Assembly: GCF_028993555.1 (NCBI RefSeq) | Contig: NZ_CP118610.1 | Coordinates: forward strand, 2,728,001-2,792,000 | DNA: 64,000 bases | Source of the DNA: Ensifer adhaerens | Lineage (GTDB): Bacteria; Pseudomonadota; Alphaproteobacteria; Rhizobiales; Rhizobiaceae | Reading direction: 5' to 3' | Shown: positions 19,513 to 28,754 of the stretch, one piece after another | Layout: every line of letters starts with the position of its first letter | How positions within the stretch are numbered: the stretch's first letter is position 1 | Notes under the pieces: generated by a model | What the model was told of the DNA's origin: nothing | Database searches by the model: none | Seen by the model: only the letters and a program-made list of their open reading frames with translations | Program-made: the position numbers and the translations under genes

Positions 19513-20997
19513 ATGAATGGCATGCCCCAGCCGAACGGAAGCATCAGCTTCATCCTCAACGACCGCGAGGTCGCGCTTTCCGATATCGCGCCGACCGCGA
19601 CGCTGCTCGACTATCTGCGGCTCGATCGCCGGCTGACCGGCACCAAGGAAGGCTGCGCGGAAGGTGACTGCGGCGCCTGCACCGTGCTCGTCGGCCGGAT
19701 CGCCGGCGACCGTCTCGTCTATGAAGGCGTCAATGCCTGCATCCGCTTCTTGGGCTCGCTGCAGGCAACCCATGTCGTCACCGTCGAGCATCTCGCCGGC
19801 CCGGACGGCACATTGCATCCGGTGCAGCAGGCGATGGTCGATTTCCACGGCTCGCAATGCGGTTTCTGCACGCCGGGTTTCGTTATGTCGCTTTTTGGCC
19901 TTTGGCTTGGCAACGACAACCCCAGCCGGGCCGACATCGAAAAAGCGCTGCAGGGCAATCTCTGTCGTTGCACCGGCTACGAGCCGATCGTGCGCGCGGC
20001 GGAAGCGGCAGCCAAGGCGCGGCCTTCCGAGCTCTTCGACCCGATCACCCGCGAACGTGAGACGATCACCGCCCGGCTGAGGGCTCTGGCACCGACAGAA
20101 ACCATCACCGTTCACCAGGGCGAGCACTGTCTCATCGTGCCGGCCGACGGCGATGGCCTGGCGAAGGCCCTTGCCGACAATCCGGGTGCGACAGTCGTTG
20201 CCGGTTCCACCGATGTCGGCCTCTGGGTGACCAAGCAGATGCGGCCGATCAATCCGGCGATCTTCATCAACGGCATCGCCGAATTGCAGGGCATCGAAGA
20301 GACCGAGGCGGGCCTGACCATCGGCGCCGGTGTCAGCTACACCATGGCCTTTGCCGCCCTGAGTCGGACATTCCCCGGCCTTGGCCCGCTGATCAACCGC
20401 ATCGGCGGCGAGCAGGTCCGCAACATGGGCACGATCGGCGGCAACATCGCCAACGGCTCGCCGATCGGCGACAGCCCGCCGCCCCTGATGGTGCTTGGCG
20501 CCACCGTGACCCTGCGCTCGACCAAGGGTCGCCGGACGCTGCTACTCGAAGACTTCTTCATCGCCTATGGCAAGCAAGACCGGCAGCCCGGAGAATTCGT
20601 CGAAAGCATCTTCGTGCCTCGCCTGCCGACCGAAGACCTTTTTGCCGCCTACAAGATCTCCAAACGCCGTGACGAGGACATCTCCGCTTTGCTCGGCGCC
20701 TTCCGTCTGTCGGTTGATGGTGGCGTGGTCCAGGCCGCTCGCATTGCCTTTGGCGGTATGGCCGCTACACCGAAACGCGCCACAAGCGTCGAGGCGGCGC
20801 TGATCGGCAAACCCTGGAACGAGGAGACCGTTCGTGCAGCGCAGGCTGCCTTCGAGACCGACTACCAGCCGCTTACCGACTGGCGCGCGACCAGCGATTA
20901 TCGCATGCTGGCAGCGAAAAACCTCTTGATGCGTTTCTTCCTGGAAAGCGGCGGAGAGCCCGCACAGTTGGTGCGCTACGCCGCGGGAGAAAGATAG
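19513..20997 (+). CDS. xdhA: Xanthine dehydrogenase small subunit (2Fe-2S and FAD)
   Basis: Electron-transfer subunit of bacterial xanthine dehydrogenase, 494 residues. The N-terminal ferredoxin-like cluster ligands are in GCAEGDCGACTVL (about residues 48-60), and the second cluster is formed by CGFCTPG and CRCTGYEPI. The C-terminal FAD-binding domain contains VVAGSTDVGLWV and NMGTIGGNIANGSPIGD. It works with XdhB to oxidise hypoxanthine and xanthine to urate, passing electrons to NAD. ATG 19513 is used; the ATG three codons later is possible. The xdhB ATG lies two bases after the stop, so the two are cotranscribed. Confidence 0.94.
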   Translation: MNGMPQPNGSISFILNDREVALSDIAPTATLLDYLRLDRRLTGTKEGCAEGDCGACTVLVGRIAGDRLVYEGVNACIRFLGSLQATHVVTVEHLAGPDGTLHPVQQAMVDFHGSQCGFCTPGFVMSLFGLWLGNDNPSRADIEKALQGNLCRCTGYEPIVRAAEAAAKARPSELFDPITRERETITARLRALAPTETITVHQGEHCLIVPADGDGLAKALADNPGATVVAGSTDVGLWVTKQMRPINPAIFINGIAELQGIEETEAGLTIGAGVSYTMAFAALSRTFPGLGPLINRIGGEQVRNMGTIGGNIANGSPIGDSPPPLMVLGATVTLRSTKGRRTLLLEDFFIAYGKQDRQPGEFVESIFVPRLPTEDLFAAYKISKRRDEDISALLGAFRLSVDGGVVQAARIAFGGMAATPKRATSVEAALIGKPWNEETVRAAQAAFETDYQPLTDWRATSDYRMLAAKNLLMRFFLESGGEPAQLVRYAAGER

Positions 20998-20999
20998 CC

Positions 21000-23336
21000 A
21001 TGGACAAATCCACTTTCGAGGAACGCAAGGCGATCCGCGGCGAGATGCATGTCTCGCAGCGCCATGACAGCGCCCACAAACATGTCTCCGGCACCGCCGA
21101 CTATATCGACGACATTCCCGAACCCACGGGTACCCTGCACGGCGCGCTCGGCATGACCGATCGGGCGCACGCGGAGATCACTGCGATGGATCTGTCGGCC
21201 GTCGCCGCCGTGCCCGGCGTCGTCTGCGTGCTGACAGCCAAGGACATGCCGCATTCCAACGACATCAGCCCCAGCCATCTGCACGACGAACCGGTGCTTG
21301 CCGATGGTCTCGTCCAGTTCCATGGCCAGCCGGCCTTCGCCGTAATCGCTGAAACCCGCGATATTGCCCGCCGGGCGGCAAGGCTCGCAAAGATCACGTA
21401 TCGCGACCTGCCGCATTTCACCGACATTCTCGATACCGTTGCCCATGGCGGTGAACTCGTCACCCAGCCGCTGACCCTGCAGCGTGGCGATGCCGAAGCA
21501 GAACTGGAGAAGGCGCCACGGCGCTTGAAGGGCAGCATGCGCATCGGCGGCCAGGAGCATTTCTACCTCGAAGGCCATATCGCCCTTGCCATCCCTGGCG
21601 AGGACGACGAGGTCACCGTCTGGTCCTCTACCCAGCATCCGAGCGAGATCCAGCACATGGTCTCGCATGTGCTCGGCGTGCCCTCCAATGCAGTGACGGT
21701 AAACGTACGCCGCATGGGCGGCGGCTTTGGCGGCAAGGAGACGCAAGGCAACCAGTTTGCGGCACTCGCCGCTGTCGCGGCAAAGAAGCTCAATCGCGCC
21801 GTCAAGTTCCGACCGGACCGCGACGAGGACATGACCGCAACCGGCAAGCGTCATGATTTTCTCGTAGATTACGACGTCGGCTACGATGACGACGGCCGCA
21901 TCCACGCGGTTCACGCCAACTATGCGGCCCGCTGTGGCTATTCGTCGGATCTGTCCGGTCCGGTCACCGACCGCGCGCTGTTCCATGCCGACAGCTCCTA
22001 TTTCTATCCGCATGTGAAGCTCACGTCGCAGCCGCTGAAGACCAACACGGTGTCCAACACCGCCTATCGCGGTTTCGGCGGGCCACAGGGCATGGTCGGC
22101 GGCGAGCGTATCATCGAGGAGATCGCCTATCAGCTTAGCAAGGACCCGCTCGAGATCCGCAAGCTGAATTTCTATGGCGAGAAGGGTTCCGGTCGCGACA
22201 TCACACCCTATCACCAGCAGGTGGAAGACAACATCATCGCTGAGATCGTCGCCGAACTTGAAGAGAGCGCCGACTATCAGGCGCGCCGGCAGGCGATCCT
22301 CGACTTCAACAGGACAAGCCGCGTCATCCGCAAGGGCATCGCCCTGACGCCGGTCAAGTTCGGAATCTCCTTCACGCTGACCGCCTTCAACCAGGCCGGC
22401 GCACTGGTGCATATCTACCAGGACGGCTCGATCCACCTGAACCATGGCGGCACCGAGATGGGCCAGGGCCTCTACATCAAGGTGGCCCAGGTGATCGCCG
22501 ACAGTTTCCAGGTCGATCTCGACCGGGTGCGCATCACCGCGACGACCACGGGCAAGGTGCCGAACACTTCTGCGACGGCTGCCTCCTCAGGCTCGGACCT
22601 GAACGGCATGGCCGCTCATGATGCAGCGCGACAGATCAAGGAACGGCTGGTCGCCTTTGCCTGCGAGCGCTGGCAGACGACGCCTGAGAACGTCAGCTTC
22701 GTGCCAAACCACGTGAAGATCGGCGAAGAGCTCATCCCCTTCCCCGAATTCATCAAGCAGGCCTATGTGGGCCGCATCCAGCTTTCGGCCGCCGGCTACT
22801 ACAAGACACCGAAGATCCACTGGGATCGTGCCAGCGGCCGCGGCACGCCCTTCTATTACTATGCCTATGGCGCGTCCGTTTCGGAGGTCTCGATCGACAC
22901 GCTGACAGGCGAGTACATGGTTGACCGCGTCGACGTGCTGCACGATGTTGGCCGCTCGCTCAATCCGGCGATCGATATCGGCCAGATCGAGGGCGGCTTC
23001 GTGCAAGGCATGGGCTGGCTGACGACGGAAGAGCTCTGGTGGGACGACAAGGGCCGGCTTCGCACCCACGCCCCCTCCACCTACAAGATCCCGCTCGCCT
23101 CCGACCGGCCAAAGATCTTCAACGTCAAGCTTGCCGAATGGTCGAGCAACGTCGAGAAGACCATCGGCCGCTCCAAGGCGGTGGGAGAGCCGCCCTTCAT
23201 GCTGCCGATCTCGGTTCTGGAAGCCTTGTCGATGGCGGTGGCGAGTGTCGCGGATTACCGCGAGTGCCCGCGCCTCGATGCCCCGGCAACGCCGGAGCGT
23301 GTGCTGATGGCCGTCGAGCGTCTGCGAAATCGCTGA
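21000..23336 (+). CDS. xdhB: Xanthine dehydrogenase molybdopterin subunit
   Basis: Catalytic molybdenum-cofactor subunit of 778 residues, the expected length. Diagnostic segments are RRMGGGFGGKE, NTAYRGFGGPQGM (substrate-binding arginine region), GGTEMGQGLY and the C-terminal GEPPFMLPISVLEAL, which includes the active-site glutamate near the end. It partners XdhA in converting hypoxanthine and xanthine to urate. No xdhC, whose product sulfurates the molybdenum cofactor, follows: the next gene is on the other strand and starts its 3' end 19 bases on. XdhC must therefore be encoded elsewhere or not be needed (inference). Confidence 0.94.
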   Translation: MDKSTFEERKAIRGEMHVSQRHDSAHKHVSGTADYIDDIPEPTGTLHGALGMTDRAHAEITAMDLSAVAAVPGVVCVLTAKDMPHSNDISPSHLHDEPVLADGLVQFHGQPAFAVIAETRDIARRAARLAKITYRDLPHFTDILDTVAHGGELVTQPLTLQRGDAEAELEKAPRRLKGSMRIGGQEHFYLEGHIALAIPGEDDEVTVWSSTQHPSEIQHMVSHVLGVPSNAVTVNVRRMGGGFGGKETQGNQFAALAAVAAKKLNRAVKFRPDRDEDMTATGKRHDFLVDYDVGYDDDGRIHAVHANYAARCGYSSDLSGPVTDRALFHADSSYFYPHVKLTSQPLKTNTVSNTAYRGFGGPQGMVGGERIIEEIAYQLSKDPLEIRKLNFYGEKGSGRDITPYHQQVEDNIIAEIVAELEESADYQARRQAILDFNRTSRVIRKGIALTPVKFGISFTLTAFNQAGALVHIYQDGSIHLNHGGTEMGQGLYIKVAQVIADSFQVDLDRVRITATTTGKVPNTSATAASSGSDLNGMAAHDAARQIKERLVAFACERWQTTPENVSFVPNHVKIGEELIPFPEFIKQAYVGRIQLSAAGYYKTPKIHWDRASGRGTPFYYYAYGASVSEVSIDTLTGEYMVDRVDVLHDVGRSLNPAIDIGQIEGGFVQGMGWLTTEELWWDDKGRLRTHAPSTYKIPLASDRPKIFNVKLAEWSSNVEKTIGRSKAVGEPPFMLPISVLEALSMAVASVADYRECPRLDAPATPERVLMAVERLRNR

Positions 23337-23354
23337 CGGCCATCAATCCCGCGT

Positions 23355-23603
23355 CTAGATCCGCGGCAGTTCATTGATGCTGAACAGACGGCGAGCATTG
23401 GCCATGGCCTCCTCGTCGTCGCGGTGCGGGTTATGAACATCCATGAAACCCATGTCTCTCTTGATATGATCGGAGAGAGCGTTGACATCGAGCATCGGCT
23501 TGGGGGCAACGAGGCCGCCGAACAGGGCGGCCATGAGCCGCGAAACCGGCTCAAATGAAAGAAGTGGTTTTCTTTCAGTACGTTCGAAAGTGTCGCAAGT
23601 CAT
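23355..23603 (-). CDS. Small DUF1127-like protein
   Basis: Protein of 82 residues starting at ATG 23603. An upstream extension to 23693 is rejected because it would reach almost to the divergent LysR start. The core LDVNALSDHIKRDMGFMD resembles the DUF1127/YjiS pattern (a leucine-rich helix ending in a DIG-like turn), but the usual arginine-rich motif is weak. DUF1127 proteins in rhizobia are small, often stress-regulated, and some bind RNA. It is divergent from the LysR gene across about 100 bases, so it may be that regulator's target. Family assignment is tentative. Confidence 0.5.
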   Translation of the reverse strand: MTCDTFERTERKPLLSFEPVSRLMAALFGGLVAPKPMLDVNALSDHIKRDMGFMDVHNPHRDDEEAMANARRLFSINELPRI

Positions 23604-23705
23604 TTCAGCACCTGTTTCGTCTTGGGAAGTTGACTTGAAGGATGCCGTGGAGGAGGATCGAAATCCAATCGAACATCCGTCTGCATGCATCAAGAGAACT
23701 TATCC

Positions 23706-24620
23706 ATGAAGATGTCGAAGCAGTTTCCGCTGAATGCGCTGCGGGTCTTCGAGGCGGTCGCAAGGCTGGGCAGCTTCACCAAGGCCGGTGAAGAGCTGGG
23801 CATGACCCAGACCGCCGTCAGCTACCAGGTCAAGTTGATCGAGGAGAATGTCGGCGAGCCGTTGTTCCTGCGCCGCCCGCGACAGATTTCGCTGACCGAC
23901 GTCGGCCAGCGCATGGCGCCGCGCGTGACCGAAGCCTTCGAAATGCTGCAGGAGGCCGTTTCCAATGCCCGCGGCGATATCGACAGTGCACTCCTGATCA
24001 GTTCGACGCCGACCTTCGCTTCGCAATGGCTCGCCCGCAACATCGGCAGCTTCCAACTGGCTCACCCAAAAATCGCCGTACGCCTGACGACGAGTGACTC
24101 GCTCACCGATTTTAGCCGCGAACCCGCCGATCTCGCGATCCGCTCCGGCGGCGGCGTCTGGCCCGGCCTCGACACCCATCCGCTGATGCGCGTCGAGTTT
24201 AGCCCGATGCTGAGCCCGGCGCTTGCCGCCACCATCGGCGGCGTGCACGAACCGCGCGACCTGCTGAAGCTTCGCATCATCGATGCCGGCGACCCTTGGT
24301 GGCCGATGTGGTTCAAGGCGGCCGGCGTCGACGATCCCGACCTCGAGGGGCGGCCGCACAGCCGGCTCGGCGCACAGACCTTCGAGGCGCGCGCGGCCGT
24401 CGCCGGCCAGGGCGTCGCCATCCTGACACCGGAATTCTATCCGGATGATGTGGCGCTCGGCCGCCTCTACCAGCCCTTTGATCTGCGCTGCAGTGACGGT
24501 TGCGACTACTGGCTCGCCTACCCGCATGCCCGCCGCAACACGCCGAAGATCCGGATTTTCCGCGACTGGATTCTCGGCGAACTCTGCCCGCCGCTGTTCC
24601 TGCAAGCAAATAGGGCTTGA
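23706..24620 (+). CDS. LysR-family regulator, GcvA-like
   Basis: Transcription factor of 304 residues. The N-terminal winged helix-turn-helix covers about residues 5-65 (LNALRVFEAVARLGSFTKAG, then TQTAVSYQVKLIEE), a GcvA-type pattern. An inducer-binding domain follows, with STPTFASQWL. ATG 23706 is chosen; ATG 23712 is also possible. It stands between the xdh genes and puuD, which starts 72 bases after it on the same strand. I infer that it controls purine catabolism with urate, xanthine or a related metabolite as ligand. The sequence does not show the ligand. Confidence 0.82.
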   Translation: MKMSKQFPLNALRVFEAVARLGSFTKAGEELGMTQTAVSYQVKLIEENVGEPLFLRRPRQISLTDVGQRMAPRVTEAFEMLQEAVSNARGDIDSALLISSTPTFASQWLARNIGSFQLAHPKIAVRLTTSDSLTDFSREPADLAIRSGGGVWPGLDTHPLMRVEFSPMLSPALAATIGGVHEPRDLLKLRIIDAGDPWWPMWFKAAGVDDPDLEGRPHSRLGAQTFEARAAVAGQGVAILTPEFYPDDVALGRLYQPFDLRCSDGCDYWLAYPHARRNTPKIRIFRDWILGELCPPLFLQANRA

Positions 24621-24692
24621 GGAACTCAGAAGCCCCTTTTCCCTTCCGTCGTTTTTGCGCAAGGTGCAACGATTAAGACAAAGGGGATCTGA

Positions 24693-25931
24693 ATGTACGA
24701 GTTCGCCATCGCCTGGGAATGGCTGGCCTTTGCCGTGCGCTGGCTGCACGTGATTACAGCCATCGCCTGGATCGGCTCATCCTTCTATTTCATCGCGCTC
24801 GACCTGGGTCTCGTGAAGCGCGACCACCTGCCCGTTGGCGCCTATGGCGAGGAATGGCAGGTGCATGGCGGCGGCTTTTATCACATCCAGAAGTACCTGG
24901 TGGCACCGGCCTCGATGCCCGAGCACCTCACCTGGTTCAAATGGGAATCCTACGTGACGTGGCTCTCGGGCTTCGCCATGCTCTGTATCGTCTACTACGG
25001 CGGCGCCGATCTCTTCCTGATCGATCGCCACGTGTTCGACATCTCCGCAACGACCGCGATCCTGATCTCGCTCGCTTCGCTCGGCATCGGCTGGCTGTTC
25101 TACGACCTCTTGTGCAAATCGCCGATCGGCAAGAACACCTGGGGGCTGATGGCGCTGCTCTATGTGGCGCTCGTCGTCATGGCCTGGGGCTATACCCAGG
25201 TCTTCACCGGCCGTGCCGCCTTCCTGCATCTCGGTGCGTTTACCGCAACGATCATGTCGGCAAACGTGTTTTTCATCATCATCCCGAACCAGAAGATCGT
25301 CGTTGCCGACCTGATCGCCGGCCGCACGCCGGATCCGAAGCTCGGCGCGCAGGCCAAGCAGCGCTCGCTGCACAACAACTATCTGACGCTGCCCGTCATC
25401 TTCTTCATGCTGTCGAACCACTATCCGCTGGCGTTTGCGACGGCGTTCAACTGGATCATCGCCGCCCTCGTCTTCCTGATGGGCGTCACCATCCGCCACT
25501 GGTTCAACACCACTCACGCCCGCAAGGGCAAGCCGACCTGGACCTGGCTGGTCACCGCCCTTCTCTTCATCCTGATCATGTGGCTTTCGACCGTGCCGAA
25601 GGTGCTGACCGGCGGCGAGAAGGCGGAAGTGGCCCCGGTCTTCAAGCGGTTCGCCGCCAATGCCCACTTCCCCGCCGTCAAGGACACGGTCTCCACCCGC
25701 TGTTCCATGTGCCATGCGGCGGAACCCGTCTATGAGGGCATCACCCAGGCGCCAAAGGGTGTCGTGCTCGAAAGCGACGCGGAGATTGCCGCCCATGCCC
25801 GTGAAATCTATATCCAGGCCGGGCGCAGCCATGCGATGCCGCCCGGAAACGTAACGGACATGACGACGGACGAGCGCCAGTTGCTGACAGCCTGGTTCGA
25901 AAGCGCCGTCGAGGAAGGCAAGACACGATGA
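24693..25931 (+). CDS. puuD: Membrane urate oxidase PuuD with cytochrome c domain
   Basis: Integral-membrane urate hydroxylase of 412 residues that oxidises urate to 5-hydroxyisourate and feeds electrons to the respiratory chain instead of making hydrogen peroxide. Eight or so membrane helices fill residues 1-310, with conserved WLHVITAIAWIGSSFYFI at the start. A C-terminal cytochrome c domain carries the haem site C337-S-M-C340-H341 and a later MPPGN methionine ligand candidate. It replaces soluble uricase, which is absent here. Its last four bases overlap the guaD start (ATGA), showing tight coupling. Confidence 0.92.
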   Translation: MYEFAIAWEWLAFAVRWLHVITAIAWIGSSFYFIALDLGLVKRDHLPVGAYGEEWQVHGGGFYHIQKYLVAPASMPEHLTWFKWESYVTWLSGFAMLCIVYYGGADLFLIDRHVFDISATTAILISLASLGIGWLFYDLLCKSPIGKNTWGLMALLYVALVVMAWGYTQVFTGRAAFLHLGAFTATIMSANVFFIIIPNQKIVVADLIAGRTPDPKLGAQAKQRSLHNNYLTLPVIFFMLSNHYPLAFATAFNWIIAALVFLMGVTIRHWFNTTHARKGKPTWTWLVTALLFILIMWLSTVPKVLTGGEKAEVAPVFKRFAANAHFPAVKDTVSTRCSMCHAAEPVYEGITQAPKGVVLESDAEIAAHAREIYIQAGRSHAMPPGNVTDMTTDERQLLTAWFESAVEEGKTR

Positions 25932-27241
25932 CCACCCTGATCCGCGGCCGACTCTTAAGCTTCCACCGCGCGCCGACGTCGATCGACGACAGCGCCGCCT
26001 ACAGCTACGAGAGCGACGGCGCGCTTCTGGTCGAAGGTGGCCAGATTGTTGCCAGCGGCGCCTACGCCACCGTCAAGACCGGCGCACCCGAAGGTGTAGC
26101 GGAAATCGATCATCGCCCACACCTGATCGTGCCGGGCTTCATCGACACGCACCTGCATTTCCCGCAGATGCAGGTGATGGCCTCCTATGCCGCCAACCTC
26201 CTGGAATGGCTGAACACCTACACCTTCCCGGAAGAGTGCCGCTTCGTCGAGAGCGCCCACGCGGAGCGGATCGCCACCCGCTTCTTCGACGAGATGGTGC
26301 GTCATGGAACGACGACGGCGACCGCCTATTGCTCGGTGCACAAGGCGTCTGCCGATGCCTTCTTCGCCGAGGCGCTCCGTCGCGATATGCGCATGGTCGC
26401 CGGCAAGGTGATGATGGACCGCAACGCGCCGCAAGGGCTGCTCGACACACCGCAAATGGGCTATGACGAGACCCGCGCGGTCATCCGCGACTGGCACGGC
26501 AAGGGCCGCAATCATGTGGCGATCACCCCGCGCTTTGCCATCACCTCGACGCCCGAACAGATGGACGTCGCCAAATCGCTGGTGCGCGAATTCCCCGACC
26601 TGCACGTGCAGACCCATCTTTCGGAAAACCGCGACGAGATCACCTTCACCTGCGAACTCTATCCGGACGCCATTGATTATACCGACGTCTACGCCCGCTA
26701 CGGCCTGCTCGGACCCAAGAGCCTCTTCGGCCACTGCATCCATCTGTCCGAGCGCGAGGCGGATGTGATGAGCGAGACCGGCTCGGTCGCCGTCTTCTGC
26801 CCGACCTCCAATCTCTTCCTCGGTTCCGGCCTCTTCCCGCTGCGCGCGCTTAGCCGCCGCGACAAGCCGGTGCGCACGTCGGTCGCCTCCGACATCGGCG
26901 GCGGCACCAGCTATTCCATGCTGAAGACGCTCGACGAGGCCTACAAGATCCTGCAGTTGCAGGGCGAGCGGCTGAACCCGTTCGACAGCTTCTTCATGAT
27001 GACCCGCGGCAATGCCGAGGCGCTGTCGCTGGTCGACAAGATCGGAACCTTGGAAGCCGGCACCGACGCCGATTTCATCGTGCTCGACATGGCGGCAACG
27101 CCGGCGATGGCGCTTCGGGCCGAAGTGGTCAACTCTCTGGCAGACGAACTCTTCCTGCTGCAGACCATGGGCGACGACCGCGCCATCGTCGAAACCTATG
27201 TCGCCGGCAAGCCGGCGAAATCGACGCTCGCCGTCGTTTGA
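25928..27241 (+). CDS. guaD: Guanine deaminase
   Basis: Amidohydrolase of 437 residues converting guanine to xanthine and ammonia. The metal site is seen in [12 protein letters not shown] (HxH), and further ligands in VQTHLSENRDE and FGHCIHLSE, with the catalytic aspartate in VASDIGGGTSYSM. These are the standard GuaD motifs. It overlaps puuD by four bases and ends nine bases before a strong hairpin, so puuD-guaD form a transcription unit, possibly including the LysR gene. Its xanthine feeds XdhAB upstream. Confidence 0.95.
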   Translation: MTTLIRGRLLSFHRAPTSIDDSAAYSYESDGALLVEGGQIVASGAYATVKTGAPEGVAEIDHRPHLIVPGFIDTHLHFPQMQVMASYAANLLEWLNTYTFPEECRFVESAHAERIATRFFDEMVRHGTTTATAYCSVHKASADAFFAEALRRDMRMVAGKVMMDRNAPQGLLDTPQMGYDETRAVIRDWHGKGRNHVAITPRFAITSTPEQMDVAKSLVREFPDLHVQTHLSENRDEITFTCELYPDAIDYTDVYARYGLLGPKSLFGHCIHLSEREADVMSETGSVAVFCPTSNLFLGSGLFPLRALSRRDKPVRTSVASDIGGGTSYSMLKTLDEAYKILQLQGERLNPFDSFFMMTRGNAEALSLVDKIGTLEAGTDADFIVLDMAATPAMALRAEVVNSLADELFLLQTMGDDRAIVETYVAGKPAKSTLAVV

Positions 27242-27250
27242 CACGCCCAA

Positions 27251-27283
27251 GGCAGAGAGGTCAATAAAATTGACCTCTCTGCC
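27251..27283 (+). terminator. Terminator hairpin after guaD
   Basis: Perfect 15-bp stem (27251-27265 and 27269-27283) with an AAA loop, nine bases past the guaD stop. The tail TTCTGGCTATT is only mildly T-rich. It probably ends the puuD-guaD transcript before lldD. Confidence 0.75.
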
Positions 27284-27356
27284 TTCTGGCTATTAACAAG
27301 CCTCCGGCAAACATGGTAATGGCTCGTTCAATCTCCGTTGGACGAAGGCCGTTTCC

Positions 27357-28493
27357 ATGACGCAAATCCTCGAAATCAGCGACCTCAAGGCTCTCGCCAA
27401 GCGCCGCGTGCCGAAGCTCTTCTTCGACTATGCTGACAGCGGCGCCTGGACAGAAGGCACCTATCGCGCCAACGAGGAGGATTTCGCCAAGGTGAAGCTG
27501 CGGCAGCGGGTGCTGGTCGACATGACCGACCGTTCGCTGGAAACGACGATGATCGGCCAGAAGGTGTCAATGCCGGTGGCGCTGGCCCCGACCGGCCTCA
27601 CCGGCATGCAGCATGCCGACGGCGAGATGCTGGCAGCCCAGGCCGCCGAAGCCTTCGGCGTACCCTTCACGCTCTCGACCATGAGCATCTGCTCGATCGA
27701 GGACGTTGCCTCGGTCACCACCAAACCCTTCTGGTTCCAGCTCTACGTCATGCGCGAGCGCGAATTCGTGCTGAACCTGATCGACCGCGCCAAGGCGGCG
27801 AAATGCTCGGCACTGGTGCTGACGCTCGACCTGCAGATCCTCGGCCAGCGCCACAAGGACCTGCGTAATGGCCTGTCGGCACCACCGAAGATGACGCCGA
27901 AGCATCTCTGGCAGATGGCGACACGACCCGGCTGGTGCATGAAGATGCTCGGCACCAAGCGCCGCACCTTCCGCAACATCGTCGGCCACGCAAAGAGCGT
28001 CACCGATCTGTCCTCGCTCGGCGCTTGGACGGCAGAACAGTTCGACCCGCAGCTTTCCTGGAAGGACGTTGCCTGGATCAAGGAGCGCTGGGGCGGGCCG
28101 CTGATCCTCAAGGGCATTCTCGACCCTGAGGACGCCAAGATGGCGGCTGCGACCGGCGCCGACGCGATCATCGTCTCCAACCATGGCGGCCGCCAGCTCG
28201 ACGGCGCCCATTCCTCGATCAGCATGCTGCCGCGCATCGTCGATGCGGTCGGCCACCAGATCGAAGTGCATATCGACGGCGGCATCCGCTCCGGCCAGGA
28301 CGTGCTGAAGGCCGTCGCCATGGGGGCCAAGGGCACCTATATCGGCCGCCCTTTCCTCTATGGCCTCGGCGCCATGGGCAAGGAGGGTGTCACCAAGGCG
28401 CTCGAAATCATCCGCAAGGAGATGGACATCACCATGGCGCTCTGCGGCAAACGCAACATCAACGACGTCGACCGCAGCATCCTGGCGGAGTGA
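27357..28493 (+). CDS. lldD: FMN-dependent alpha-hydroxy-acid oxidase/dehydrogenase (LldD-like)
   Basis: TIM-barrel FMN enzyme of 378 residues. The active-site base region SNHGGRQLDGA is intact, with a conserved substrate arginine in the same motif. The N-terminal RVPKLFFDYADSGAW and the flavin-binding VHIDGGIRSGQD segments are typical. Annotated relatives are L-lactate dehydrogenases passing electrons to quinone. Glycolate or other 2-hydroxy acids are possible substrates. It has its own upstream spacer after the guaD terminator. Its place between guaD and uraH suggests a link with glyoxylate or ureidoglycolate metabolism, which is inference only. Confidence 0.85.
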   Translation: MTQILEISDLKALAKRRVPKLFFDYADSGAWTEGTYRANEEDFAKVKLRQRVLVDMTDRSLETTMIGQKVSMPVALAPTGLTGMQHADGEMLAAQAAEAFGVPFTLSTMSICSIEDVASVTTKPFWFQLYVMREREFVLNLIDRAKAAKCSALVLTLDLQILGQRHKDLRNGLSAPPKMTPKHLWQMATRPGWCMKMLGTKRRTFRNIVGHAKSVTDLSSLGAWTAEQFDPQLSWKDVAWIKERWGGPLILKGILDPEDAKMAAATGADAIIVSNHGGRQLDGAHSSISMLPRIVDAVGHQIEVHIDGGIRSGQDVLKAVAMGAKGTYIGRPFLYGLGAMGKEGVTKALEIIRKEMDITMALCGKRNINDVDRSILAE

Positions 28494-28589
28494 GAATCGG
28501 TAGGCTTCGCTTCAGGACACAACCGACAAGGCAGCTTGCGACCTGCCGCTCTGAGCAACCCTGTTTGATTAAAGCTCCACTCTCTCCGT

Positions 28590-28663
28590 GATGCCCGGGC
28601 TTGACCCGAGCATCACGCGTCGCGCCCCCGGCGCGGGGGATCCTCGGGTCAAGCCCGAGGATG
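28590..28663. repeat. Inverted repeat element in the lldD-uraH spacer
   Basis: Arms CGGGCTTGACCCGAG (28596-28610) and its exact reverse complement (28643-28657), joined by GC-rich sequence that itself folds (CGCCCCCGGCGCGGGGG). Each arm is also nearly self-palindromic. Such GGCTTGACCC-containing repeats are familiar to me from rhizobial intergenic regions. The element lies between two convergent genes and may help end both transcripts. Confidence 0.7.
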
Positions 28664-28754
28664 GCTGGCGGAGAGATGTCGAGCGCAAATCAGAACTGCT
28701 CCACTCTGCAGATCAAGCTGGGACTCGTTATCCATTCAAGCGGAAGGCTCCGCC

